Shown here piece by piece: positions 6,749 to 15,085 of a stretch of 64,000 nt of DNA; positions within the stretch are counted from its first letter, which is position 1; every line of letters starts with the position of its first letter. The notes below the pieces were generated by a model. That model made no database searches and was not told the DNA's origin. It worked only from the letters and a program-made list of their open reading frames with translations. Both the position numbers and the translations under genes were made by a program. Origin of the DNA: Parendozoicomonas callyspongiae (GTDB lineage Bacteria; Pseudomonadota; Gammaproteobacteria; Pseudomonadales; Endozoicomonadaceae); assembly GCF_023502345.1 (NCBI RefSeq), contig NZ_JAMFLX010000018.1, positions 1 to 64,000 of the forward strand. Reading direction: 5' to 3'.

Positions 6749-8920
6749 ATGCGCTCACCGCTTGTGATATTGCTCATTTTTTTCTGTCCGCAAACTCTGG
6801 CTGTCTGGCTGGTGGGAGTGGGAAAAAGCGATATCACCGGGCCAGCAGCAGATGTAGGTATGATTGGCTATGCCGACAGCAATCAGATTTCTGCAGGCAT
6901 CCATGACCGCCTCTGGGCGCGGGCATTTATTGTGGCCGATCAGGGTGAAGGCAAAAAAGTTATCATTGTCAGCATCAGCGCCGGGATGACATTTGGCAAT
7001 GTCAAACGGGAGGTTCTGGCGCGCCTGCAAGAAAAGTACGGTGAGAGTTTTGAGGCCGGTAACCTGCTGATTGTGGCTGATCACACGCACAGCTCTCCTG
7101 GTGGCCAGAGCTTTCACTTTCTTTTTGTCATGGGATCACATGGCTTTGAGCGGGATGCCTGGGAAGCTCAGGTTGAGGGTATTGTTGAAGCGATCTCCAT
7201 TGCCTATGACAGCTTGAAGCCTGGGCGGGTTCTGATTAACCGGGGGGAGCTTTTTAATGCCAATGCCAACCGTTCTATCAAGGCATGGCTGAGAAATCCG
7301 GAAGCGGCCCATATGCCATCCATTGACCCTGAAATGGTGGTTATGCGCTTTGAACAGGGTGACAAACCGGTAGGAATGCTCGGATGGTTTGCCACTCACG
7401 GTGTCTCTTTTCCCATGACCAATCGCCTGGTCAGTGGAGATAATAAAAGTTATGCCGCATGGTTGATGGAGGGTGAGCAGGGAGAAGGATTTGTTGCCGC
7501 TTTTCCCCAGACCAACTCGGGTGATATGACGCCAAATCTGTACGCTGATGGTACCGGGCCAGGTAAAAATCCTGAGGAAAATGCCCGAATCATCGGTGGG
7601 CGGCAATACAGAAAGGGTAGCCAGCTGTTTCACTCAGCGACGGAAGAGTTATCAGGTTCTTTGGACTGGCAGCATGAGTATGTAGATTTTGGACAGATCA
7701 GTATTTCGCGACAGTGGACCGGACTGGCTGAATCTATATCAACATGCCCGCCTGCGACAGGTTATGCCTTTGCAGCGGGGTGCCCGGATGGTCGGCCGCG
7801 CCCCTATAACTGGTTTTTCAAAGAAGGGCAGAAAAGCACCTATTGGCCAATAAGTTCAGTCAGCCGTTATTTGACCGGGGTGACGCCAGAGGTTGAGTAC
7901 TGTCATGCTCCCAAGCCCTTAGTTATGTTGCTGGAGGGGCGGCAGAAGTTTGATTACATCAATCACATGCTCAGTGGACTGCTTGGCGGCAGTATCCCTT
8001 CACAGGTTATGAATCATGAATGGATTCCCCAAATACTGCCGGTGGCGATCGTTAAAATCGGATCTCTGGGTCTTCTGGGGGTACCCGCTGAGTTTACCTA
8101 TATTGCCGGTCATCGCCTGAAGAGTGCTGTAAAAGAAGTAGAAGGAACAGGGCTTGAGAAGCTTGTTGTGGCAGGTTATGCCAATGATTACAGTCTTTAT
8201 GTCACAACACCCGATGAGTACCTTGAACAGTTATATGAAGGTGGAGCGACACTGTTTGGCCGTTGGACTCTTGGTGCCTATCAGCAGACCTTTGAAAAAA
8301 TGGCTCTTAACCTGGCTTATCCCGGAACGACACCTCCTTCCGAATTTGAACCTGAAGATCTCAGTATGTATTACCGGGATATTCAGGCACCTGATATCCA
8401 GTGCCGTGGAGAGCAGAGAAACCATGGAAAGCTGCTGTCCTATATTCCTGATATGTTATGGAATGGCCAGGTTGTGAAAGCCTGTTTTACCGCTTCCAAT
8501 CCACGCCTTGCTGTTCGTAAGCTTGATACCTTTCTGACTGTTGAAAGATATGACCATGAGCGCAAGCACTGGTATGTGGTGGCAAATGACGACAGCTGGG
8601 ATACACGGTTTTTCTGGCATCCCCAGTGGTATGGAAAAACACAGGGATATGTCTGTGTTGAATGGACACCTCCAGCCCGGCTGGAAGCCGGTACCTACCG
8701 TCTGGGTCACCATGGGTTATGGCGGGAGAACAGTCAGTCCGACCTGGTTCCCTACCATGGTTATACCCGCCGTTTTGCTGTTGTCAGGGAGGCGAAAGTC
8801 TCGGTGATGCTGATGAAGGCGAAGCAGAGTCTTGCCCATATGAATGCTCATGTGGGTGCTCATATGGAAAGACAGGCAGAAGCAGCTCAGGAATTTGTTG
8901 AGCAAAGAGCCAGCCCCTGA
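6749..8920 (+). CDS. Neutral ceramidase with Thr at the nucleophile position
   Basis: A 723-residue protein with a signal peptide (about 1-18), the catalytic domain and a C-terminal immunoglobulin-like domain (from about 560), as in Pseudomonas neutral ceramidase. Family motifs are clear: the zinc site DHTHSSPGG (about 111-119) and FATHGVSFP (H217), the PAEFT Glu (E448), and the GYANDYSLYVTTPDEY Tyr segment (about 477-491). The family nucleophile lies in N-x-G-(D/N)-x-S-P-N. Here the motif is NSGDMTPN with Thr261 instead of Ser. The enzyme hydrolyses ceramide to sphingosine and fatty acid, so an exported one would act on host or algal sphingolipids. The start at 6749 has AGGA 9 bases upstream; a TTG 8 codons earlier is less likely. 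Confidence 0.9.
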   Translation: MRSPLVILLIFFCPQTLAVWLVGVGKSDITGPAADVGMIGYADSNQISAGIHDRLWARAFIVADQGEGKKVIIVSISAGMTFGNVKREVLARLQEKYGESFEAGNLLIVADHTHSSPGGQSFHFLFVMGSHGFERDAWEAQVEGIVEAISIAYDSLKPGRVLINRGELFNANANRSIKAWLRNPEAAHMPSIDPEMVVMRFEQGDKPVGMLGWFATHGVSFPMTNRLVSGDNKSYAAWLMEGEQGEGFVAAFPQTNSGDMTPNLYADGTGPGKNPEENARIIGGRQYRKGSQLFHSATEELSGSLDWQHEYVDFGQISISRQWTGLAESISTCPPATGYAFAAGCPDGRPRPYNWFFKEGQKSTYWPISSVSRYLTGVTPEVEYCHAPKPLVMLLEGRQKFDYINHMLSGLLGGSIPSQVMNHEWIPQILPVAIVKIGSLGLLGVPAEFTYIAGHRLKSAVKEVEGTGLEKLVVAGYANDYSLYVTTPDEYLEQLYEGGATLFGRWTLGAYQQTFEKMALNLAYPGTTPPSEFEPEDLSMYYRDIQAPDIQCRGEQRNHGKLLSYIPDMLWNGQVVKACFTASNPRLAVRKLDTFLTVERYDHERKHWYVVANDDSWDTRFFWHPQWYGKTQGYVCVEWTPPARLEAGTYRLGHHGLWRENSQSDLVPYHGYTRRFAVVREAKVSVMLMKAKQSLAHMNAHVGAHMERQAEAAQEFVEQRASP

Positions 8921-8975
8921 AAGTACAATTTCTCCGGAAAAGGTATACTGCACTTTTTGAAGATATCTCTTATCC

Positions 8976-9590
8976 ATGGCTCGGGAAGTTTGTGGGCGCT
9001 GTGAGCGCCCAATATCTGTCTGTATCTGTAATGGACTGCGCTCGTATTCAGCACCTGTTCAGATTGTGATTCTGCAGACAGCCCGCGAAAGAAAGCACGC
9101 TGTTAACACCGGTCGTATTGTGAATTTAGGGATCAGCAACTCTCTTATATTGACAGATGAGGACTTCTCCGAGCAGGCAGAGCTGGCAGCTCTTCTCGAT
9201 AAGTGGAAGGGAAAAACATGGCTTTTATATCCTGGAGATGATGCTGTTACCCCGAAAGAGATGGTCAGGCATTCGGGAAACTATGGTGAAGGCTTGCTGG
9301 TTGTGCTCGATGCAACCTGGCGGAAATCCAAGCGGATGCTGTATCTCTCTCCCCGACTTACTGAGCTTCCAAGGGTTGCGCTTCCTGAGTCATCACTGTC
9401 CTCATACCGTATTCGTAAAGCCCCCGGGCCAGGATACCTTTCGACTGTTGAGGCTGTGGCAGCATGTCTGGGACAGGCCGGGCACCCCGCTGAGGGGTGC
9501 CGTCAAATGATTCAGTCCTTTGAACGGATGATTGAGTTTCAGGTCAAAGCTATGGGCGAAGAGACCTACCAAAGAAACTACACCTCTTAA
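8976..9590 (+). CDS. DTW-domain tRNA-uridine aminocarboxypropyltransferase (TapT-like)
   Basis: A 204-residue DTW-domain protein. The N-terminus has a cysteine cluster (CGRCERPISVCIC), and the signature loop is LDATWRKSKRM with Ala in place of the first Thr-type residue. A PGPGYLSTVEAVA segment follows, as in E. coli TapT (YfiP). The family transfers the 3-amino-3-carboxypropyl group of S-adenosylmethionine to U47 of tRNA (acp3U47). It follows the ceramidase after 55 bases on the same strand and ends 10 bases before the convergent DUF2147 gene. Confidence 0.85.
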   Translation: MAREVCGRCERPISVCICNGLRSYSAPVQIVILQTARERKHAVNTGRIVNLGISNSLILTDEDFSEQAELAALLDKWKGKTWLLYPGDDAVTPKEMVRHSGNYGEGLLVVLDATWRKSKRMLYLSPRLTELPRVALPESSLSSYRIRKAPGPGYLSTVEAVAACLGQAGHPAEGCRQMIQSFERMIEFQVKAMGEETYQRNYTS

Positions 9591-9600
9591 TCAAACCTCC

Positions 9601-10107
9601 CTAGCCCTTGGGGTTAGCAAAATCAGGAAGGCTGCTAAGGAAAGTTTCATCTGTCTGTCTCTGTGTCCAGCTGTCTTTATCCAGGCATATGAAATCGGTC
9701 TTGTAGTGGGCGCAGACTTTCAGTTCATTACCCTCCAGGCGCAGTCTGACCCTCGGTTCCCATCCTCTCTCCGGGTCCAGGCCATTACCGTACCAGCCAT
9801 TTTTCTTGGGGTTCCACTGCAGGTCTGTAATGACTTTCATGGTAAGAATGGGCTGGTTGTGGCGCTCACCACTGCAGGCGGTGCAGATGGCTCCCTGGTC
9901 CTGGGGGCGGTGCAGTTTCACAACCCGACCTTCCAGTACCCCGACAAAACCTGATTCATAGATTTCAATGGTGGTATCCAGGTTGCCACTCTTATCCAGA
10001 ATATCCCAGTAACCAGTAATGTTCTGGGCTGAGTCAGCACAGGCGCTACTGACTCCAGCAGCAAGAAAACAGCTAAGCACGATATTGCGCAGGGAAGCAG
10101 CTGACAT
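9601..10107 (-). CDS. Exported DUF2147 protein
   Basis: A 168-residue protein with a signal peptide (cleavage near ACADSA, residue 25). The remainder is a single DUF2147 domain: a GYWDILDKSGNLDTTIEIYES opening, a GVLEGRVVKL strand, a conserved pair of cysteines, then GNGLDPERGWEPRVRLRLEGNELKVCA and a terminal W. Members are small periplasmic beta-rich proteins of unknown function. GGAG lies 8 bases before the start. It is convergent with the DTW gene and has no operon partner. Confidence 0.85.
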   Translation of the reverse strand: MSAASLRNIVLSCFLAAGVSSACADSAQNITGYWDILDKSGNLDTTIEIYESGFVGVLEGRVVKLHRPQDQGAICTACSGERHNQPILTMKVITDLQWNPKKNGWYGNGLDPERGWEPRVRLRLEGNELKVCAHYKTDFICLDKDSWTQRQTDETFLSSLPDFANPKG

Positions 10108-10368
10108 AATTATCTCCAGGTTTTTTATCTCTTCTTTGGTTTTTCTGTGCTTTTACGCGTACAGAGGAACCCGTGAATATTTATTGTTATAGGCGCTGCA
10201 TGATCAAATCTGTATCGACAGTGCCTGGCTAGAAATCAATGCTGGTCAGCCAGTGTAGTACAGCTCCGGGAAATCCAGCCGTACAGGGCATCGACTTGAG
10301 AAACTCTCTCACCCTGCCTATACCCATTGCCGAATTAAAAAACATCAATGGTCAGGAAGGGGGACTTC

Positions 10369-11664
10369 ATGCAGTTGAAGCATTTGCTGTCGGTCGTGAC
10401 GGGTGTGGTTTGTGGTTTGCTGTCAGGCATTGTTTTCGCTGCAGGCATTTCTGTTGATGAGATGTCTGTTCGTCGCCTTGGAGATGCTTTTTCCGGAGGG
10501 ACTGCTGATGCCACCGATGCCAGTGTTGTCTGGTATAACCCGGCTGGTTTAACTCAGCTGGAGAAACAGCAACTGACAGGCGGGTTGATTGCCATTCCTC
10601 ACTCTTTGAAATTTGCAGGTACTGTTCATCTGGAAAGTGGTCCGGAAGTGAATGGACATAACAAAACCTGGAAAGGCGTTGAATATATTCCTGATCTTTA
10701 TTATTCCCGGCCTTTAACAGATCAGCTCTGGTTTGGCGCTGGTGTTAATTCTCCCTGGGGAACGGGTACAGATTTTGATAGAACCTGGCTGGGACGTTAT
10801 CAATCAGTTAAAAGTAATTTACTAACTGTCAATTTTATTACTGCACTTGCCTGGAAATTTGATTCACATGTTTCTGCAGGATTTGGTCTGGTAACTGAAT
10901 ATGCCGATGGAATTATCGAAAAGGCCGTTGTATTCAGTGATGAGATTGAAGATGACGGTTTCTTCAGGGGAACTGGTGATAATATTTCATTTGGAATAAT
11001 TGCAGGTTTATATTATCGGCTCTCTGAGCTGTGGCAATTTGGTTTTGAGTACCGGAGTCCAATTAAGCATGAGCTTGAAGGGAAAATGAAACTGAATCTT
11101 TCAAGTGATATGGCATCTGCACTTAACTCCCCCCACCATGACAATGTGAAAGCCAAACTTAAGCTCAAGATTCCTGAAACCTGGTCATTCAGCACTATCT
11201 ACCAGTTAAGTCCTCACTGGTCAGTGAAAGCCGACGCAACCAGAACCAACTGGAGTAGTTTTGATAAACTGGTGTTTGACCCCAGGGTCAAGGGAACGAT
11301 CATTGATATGCCTGAAGTGCAGATTATGGACTGGCATGACTCATGGCGTTTTGCTTTGGGAGCAGAGTACCAGTTATCAAAGCAGTGGAGTTTGAGGGCA
11401 GGTGTCGCCTTTGATGACTCTCCGGTACCTAACCATACGGCAACAATTGACTTTGCTGTTGATGACTACCGCGCTCTTTCTGTTGGGGCAACTTACAGAT
11501 ACAGCCCCAGTCTGGAAGTTGATATAGCAGCACAGCACACCTGGACCAGCCACCGTAATATCCACGAAACTGTACTGTTTAACGGGGTTCCGGTTGTGCA
11601 GGGTGTTGGGGAAGTTACGAATCGTATTAATAGTCTGGGTATTGGTATCCTTTGGAGGTTTTAA
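10369..11664 (+). CDS. FadL/OmpP1/TodX-family outer membrane porin
   Basis: A 431-residue outer membrane protein. It has a signal peptide (residues 1-25, ending VFAAG), the FadL hatch region (RRLGDAFSGGTADATDASVVWYNPAGLTQL), alternating beta-strand sequence throughout and a terminal Phe (ILWRF). FadL-type channels carry long-chain fatty acids or other hydrophobic compounds across the outer membrane. The start at 10369 is preferred over the ATG 21 bases upstream because AGGAAGGGGG sits just before it. The BolA-like gene follows after 9 bases and may be co-transcribed. A functional tie to the nearby ceramidase (fatty acid uptake) is speculative. Confidence 0.9.
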   Translation: MQLKHLLSVVTGVVCGLLSGIVFAAGISVDEMSVRRLGDAFSGGTADATDASVVWYNPAGLTQLEKQQLTGGLIAIPHSLKFAGTVHLESGPEVNGHNKTWKGVEYIPDLYYSRPLTDQLWFGAGVNSPWGTGTDFDRTWLGRYQSVKSNLLTVNFITALAWKFDSHVSAGFGLVTEYADGIIEKAVVFSDEIEDDGFFRGTGDNISFGIIAGLYYRLSELWQFGFEYRSPIKHELEGKMKLNLSSDMASALNSPHHDNVKAKLKLKIPETWSFSTIYQLSPHWSVKADATRTNWSSFDKLVFDPRVKGTIIDMPEVQIMDWHDSWRFALGAEYQLSKQWSLRAGVAFDDSPVPNHTATIDFAVDDYRALSVGATYRYSPSLEVDIAAQHTWTSHRNIHETVLFNGVPVVQGVGEVTNRINSLGIGILWRF

Positions 11665-11673
11665 AGGGAGAAA

Positions 11674-12036
11674 GTGTTAGCATTGTCTCCAGAGAGTTTG
11701 ACTGTTGAGGTCTGTCCCAGAGTGGAAATGCAAAACAGGATTGAGGAAAAACTTCACAGCGCTTTTGATCTGGAATATCTGAAGCTTGAGAATGAAAGCT
11801 ATCGGCATAATGTTCCACCGGGCTCGGAGTCCCATTTCAAGGCGGTCCTGGTCAGCCTGGCATTTACCGGGCTGATGCCGGTGAAGCGTCACCAGATGGT
11901 GTATGGAGTCCTGTCGGAAGAGCTGCAGGCGGGTGTTCATGCTCTGGCTCTTCACACTTATACACCAGCTGAGTGGGAAGAAGTTCAGAGGCGTTACCCT
12001 AACAGTCCTGATTGCCTTGGCGGGAATGGTAAATAG
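11674..12036 (+). CDS. bolA: BolA-family protein
   Basis: A 120-residue protein with a BolA domain from about residue 19: NRIEEKLHSAF, ESYRHNVPPGSESHFK, and ALALHTYTPAEW, very close to E. coli BolA. BolA proteins bind monothiol glutaredoxins and Fe-S clusters and influence morphology and stress responses. The GTG start at 11674 has AAAGGGAG directly upstream. The alternative ATG at 11728 matches the E. coli N-terminus but has a weaker ribosome site. It lies 9 bases after the FadL gene and is followed by a terminator. Confidence 0.9.
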   Translation: MLALSPESLTVEVCPRVEMQNRIEEKLHSAFDLEYLKLENESYRHNVPPGSESHFKAVLVSLAFTGLMPVKRHQMVYGVLSEELQAGVHALALHTYTPAEWEEVQRRYPNSPDCLGGNGK

Positions 12037-12046
12037 GTTAATTAAT

Positions 12047-12076
12047 AACCTGATTCAATAAAGGGTCAGGTTTTTT
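12047..12076 (+). terminator. Rho-independent terminator after bolA
   Basis: The stem AACCTGA / TCAGGTT is followed by a run of T, 10 bases after the bolA stop codon. Confidence 0.8.
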
Positions 12077-12420
12077 AACAATGAATGGGAATCAATTTCA
12101 TTAGGGTTTTATATTTAATTTATTAGTTTGTTTGTTTTGTTTGGTAACTGCTCTTTTCCTTAGTTTGTTCATATTTAAATAATCCTTTTGCGCATTTTTA
12201 TTATGAAAATGGAGAAATTATTCGAATTTCTGCTCTTTTGATGTGCGTCAGCAAATTGTCAATTTTGTTCCTCTCTTTTATTGCGTGCCCTTATTCGTTT
12301 TGACCTTACGTGGTAGTTTTATGCTGACGTATGGGTAACTGCTTCATTTAATGGATTATTTGGGATAGCTGCCTTTATTTCTCATTGACGACATCAAGCT
12401 TGTTATGAGGGGGGGAATTT
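12077..12420. other. AT-rich leader region upstream of the purine permease
   Basis: About 340 bases with no open frame of note. It is strongly AT-rich and so probably holds the permease promoter and a long 5' leader. I looked for purine riboswitch core sequences and a PurR-type operator and saw neither. GAGGGGGGGAA precedes the permease start. Confidence 0.5.
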
Positions 12421-13728
12421 ATGGCTTCGGATAGTGCACTGGAAAGATATTTCCAGCTGAAAGCCCACCGGACCGATGTTAAAACCGAAGTGATAGCCGG
12501 TGTCACGACATTCATGACCATGGCCTACATCCTGATAGTTAACCCGTTAATCCTTAAGGATGCGGGAATGGATATGGGGGCCGTCTTCACCGCAACAACC
12601 ATCTCTGCAATTATTGGTACCCTGGTAATGGCGCTCTGGGCAAAACTGCCTTTTGCACTTGCTCCTGGTATGGGTCTCAATGCGTTCTTTGCTTACGGCG
12701 TAGTTCTCGGCATGGGCTACTCCTGGCAGATGGCTCTCACCGCGATTCTGCTGGAAGGTGTGATCTTCCTTCTTCTGACCGCATTCAATATCCGTGAAGC
12801 GATTGTTAACAGTATTCCACTCAGCCTGAAGAAGGCAGTCTCCTGTGGTATAGGTCTTTTCATCGCATTTATCGGCCTGCAGAACGCTGGCATTGTTGTA
12901 GATAATCCTGCAACTCTGGTAGGCGTAGGTTCTCTGACTGATCCCATGCCTGTTCTGGCTATGTTCGGCGTGCTGTTCTCCGGCTTCCTGCTGGCCAAGG
13001 GTATGCGCGGAGCTCTGCTGGTTGGTATCGTGGTCACCACTCTGGCAGGTATCCCTTTAGGTGTAACACCCATGCCTGATTTCAGCCAGGGTTTCATGCC
13101 CCCTGATATCTCTCCCATCATGTTCCAGTTCGAGTGGGATAAGGTATTCAGTGCAGACATGGCGATCATCCTGTTCACCTTCCTGTTCGTGGATATGTTC
13201 GATACTGTTGGCACTCTGGTTGGTGTATCCACCAAGGCTGATATGCTGGATGAGAACGGTGAAGTGCCTAACTGTAAGCAGGCTCTGTTTGCCGATGCGA
13301 TTGCTACAACCACCGGTGCCTGCCTGGGTACCAGTACTGTAACAACTTACGTTGAAAGTGCTGCAGGTGTATCTGCTGGTGGACGTACCGGTCTGACTGC
13401 ACTGACAGTTGCTGGCCTGTTCTTTGTTGCCCTGTTCCTGTCACCACTGTTCCTGATGGTTCCCGGTGCTGCAACGGCTCCTGCCCTGATCCTGGTAGGT
13501 CTGTTCATGCTGTCGCCGATTCAGCAGATTGATCTGGAAGATTACACCGAATCCATTCCGGCCTTCTTGACCATTCTGTTCATGCCTCTGACCTACAGTA
13601 TTGCTGAAGGTATTATCATTGGTATGTTGTCTTACATTATCCTGAAGGTGCTCACTGGTAACACCAAGCAGGTTTCCGTTGTCTCTTACATCGTTGGCGC
13701 GCTCTGCCTTGCCAAGATTGTGATGTAA
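12421..13728 (+). CDS. NCS2-family (AzgA-type) purine permease
   Basis: A 435-residue inner membrane protein with the 12-14 hydrophobic segments of the AzgA branch of NCS2 transporters. Family motifs are GVTTFMTMAYILIVNP near the N-terminus, ALAPGMGLNAFFAYGVV, FLFVDMFDTVGTLVGV, and ATTTGACLGTSTVTTYVESAAGVSAGGRTG. These carriers import adenine, guanine or hypoxanthine with protons (E. coli GhxP, GhxQ, AdeP/PurP). I cannot tell substrate specificity from sequence. It is monocistronic, with a long AT-rich leader and a strong terminator after the stop codon. Confidence 0.92.
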   Translation: MASDSALERYFQLKAHRTDVKTEVIAGVTTFMTMAYILIVNPLILKDAGMDMGAVFTATTISAIIGTLVMALWAKLPFALAPGMGLNAFFAYGVVLGMGYSWQMALTAILLEGVIFLLLTAFNIREAIVNSIPLSLKKAVSCGIGLFIAFIGLQNAGIVVDNPATLVGVGSLTDPMPVLAMFGVLFSGFLLAKGMRGALLVGIVVTTLAGIPLGVTPMPDFSQGFMPPDISPIMFQFEWDKVFSADMAIILFTFLFVDMFDTVGTLVGVSTKADMLDENGEVPNCKQALFADAIATTTGACLGTSTVTTYVESAAGVSAGGRTGLTALTVAGLFFVALFLSPLFLMVPGAATAPALILVGLFMLSPIQQIDLEDYTESIPAFLTILFMPLTYSIAEGIIIGMLSYIILKVLTGNTKQVSVVSYIVGALCLAKIVM

Positions 13729-13755
13729 AAGACCAGACAGATACTCTGTCTGAAC

Positions 13756-13789
13756 AAAAAAAGCCCTGACTGGTCATCAGGGCTTTTTT
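13756..13789. terminator. Bidirectional terminator
   Basis: AAAAAAGCCCTGA / TCAGGGCTTTTTT with a 6-base loop. It lies between the purine permease and the convergent gene at 13804, with T-runs in both directions. Confidence 0.92.
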
Positions 13790-13803
13790 CGTTGGTAACG
13801 ACA

Positions 13804-14142
13804 TTACAGGCTGTTTTTATCTATGGGCATTACCCACTTTGAATCTGTTTCACCATCCCCGGTTGTTGCGATTAGCTTGACAGGCTCACTTAGTTTCAAT
13901 TGGGTAAAATTAGCATAGCCATATTTGGATGTAACAGACTCGCTTTTGAGCTTTCCTTCACGTGTAAATAGTTGCACGCGCGCGCCTTCAGCTATTTTGC
14001 CATCCAAGAATACTTGTGTTTTCACTGACGCATGCCCTGGATGTGCATAAAGAACAGTATCAGCGATGGTGTCGACAGAAAATATGCCGGAAGTGGCGAT
14101 TAGAGTGGTCAACGCGATGGTTTTAATTTTAACAGTTTTCAT
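13804..14142 (-). CDS. Small exported protein of unknown function
   Basis: A 112-residue protein with a signal peptide (KTVKIKTIALTTLIATSG..., cleavage near residue 27). The mature part of about 85 residues looks like one beta-sandwich domain: VKTQVFLDGKIAEGARVQLFTREG, then a GYANFTQL turn and a KLIATTGDGE strand. This is the pattern of transthyretin-like or carboxypeptidase regulatory-like domains that modify surface or periplasmic partners. I do not recognise a specific family. The start at 14142 has AGAGGA upstream; an upstream 19-codon extension lacks support. The gene stands alone. Confidence 0.7.
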   Translation of the reverse strand: MKTVKIKTIALTTLIATSGIFSVDTIADTVLYAHPGHASVKTQVFLDGKIAEGARVQLFTREGKLKSESVTSKYGYANFTQLKLSEPVKLIATTGDGETDSKWVMPIDKNSL

Positions 14143-14322
14143 TTCTGCATCCTCTTTTGTTTTTTTCGTGTTTCCATGGGCGTGCAGTTTATGCAGCATT
14201 AGTATGACAGAAATGCCAACAATTTATAAGTTGGTATGAAACTGTCGCAGGGTGTATCAAAGGGAAGAGCGTGTTGCATTTAACGCTGTATCACGCTCTC
14301 TTAATTATTAATCAGGAAGAAA

Positions 14323-14946
14323 TTAACGTGTGGTGTGAAGACCACATTCGCGGTGGCCAATAACCTTTGTGGGGTCGAAGTAATCCTCTTCAATCGGCAG
14401 ATCGTTATTAACCAGGTACTCTTCAAGATCCAGTTCTGTCCAGTGGAAGAGTGGGGCGACCCTGAGCAAACCGTCCTGTGTCTGGGTAAGGATATCCAGA
14501 TTTTGCCGAAATGCTGTTTGTTCTTTGCGAATGGCAGTCAGCCATATATCAGGAAAATGTACCTGCATGGCCCGGTTGAAGGGCTCCAGCTTCACTTCTT
14601 CGGTAAAGGTATCATGTTCAGGTGTATCAACTTCGGGGATTCCACCTTTAACCGCATCACGAAATGCACGGCTGAACTTTGGGTGGTAGATATGGATATT
14701 GAGATTCAGTTCCCGAATCAGCTTGTCGGCAAACTGATAGGTGGCCTGGGTTCCATAGCCGGAATCAATCCAGATAACCGGAATATCCGGGCAACATCTG
14801 GTAGCCATATGAATGATTGCGGCTTCATGGGGGCCAAAGTTAGTGGTTAATACAGGCTGGGTGGCCGTGGACAACACGTCGTTAATTATTTGCTGCGGCG
14901 GCTGTTGTTTTAACTGCCGGTTGCGCTCTTGTAGATCCTGATACAT
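14323..14946 (-). CDS. cysH: Phosphoadenylyl-sulfate (PAPS) reductase
   Basis: About 207-227 residues with the adenine-nucleotide alpha hydrolase fold of CysH: a TTNFGPHEAAIIHM PP-loop-like segment, DIPVIWIDSGYGTQATYQFAD, AIRKEQTAFRQNL and the C-terminal redox motif ECGLH. It has the single catalytic Cys and lacks the CC...CxxC iron-sulfur cysteines, so it is the thioredoxin-dependent PAPS type rather than the APS type. It reduces PAPS to sulfite in assimilatory sulfate reduction. The start is uncertain: the ATG at 14946 and a TTG at 15006 are both possible and neither has a clear ribosome site. Coordinates here use the ATG. It is divergent from the ABC exporter. Confidence 0.88.
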   Translation of the reverse strand: MYQDLQERNRQLKQQPPQQIINDVLSTATQPVLTTNFGPHEAAIIHMATRCCPDIPVIWIDSGYGTQATYQFADKLIRELNLNIHIYHPKFSRAFRDAVKGGIPEVDTPEHDTFTEEVKLEPFNRAMQVHFPDIWLTAIRKEQTAFRQNLDILTQTQDGLLRVAPLFHWTELDLEEYLVNNDLPIEEDYFDPTKVIGHRECGLHTTR

Positions 14947-15085
14947 ATCATTTTTATCTGGAATGCAGGAGAGCAAACTATAAGGGCTTCGCGAATCCGG
15001 TATCAATAGCTGACGGGTGACGGAGTTAGAATTGATAGATATGATGAAATAAGCAGAAAGAATAATAACGACAAAGGATATTGAA

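Noticed and set aside
12077-12420. Purine riboswitch before the purine permease
   Set aside because: I looked for the conserved three-way-junction core sequences and found none. The leader is simply AT-rich.
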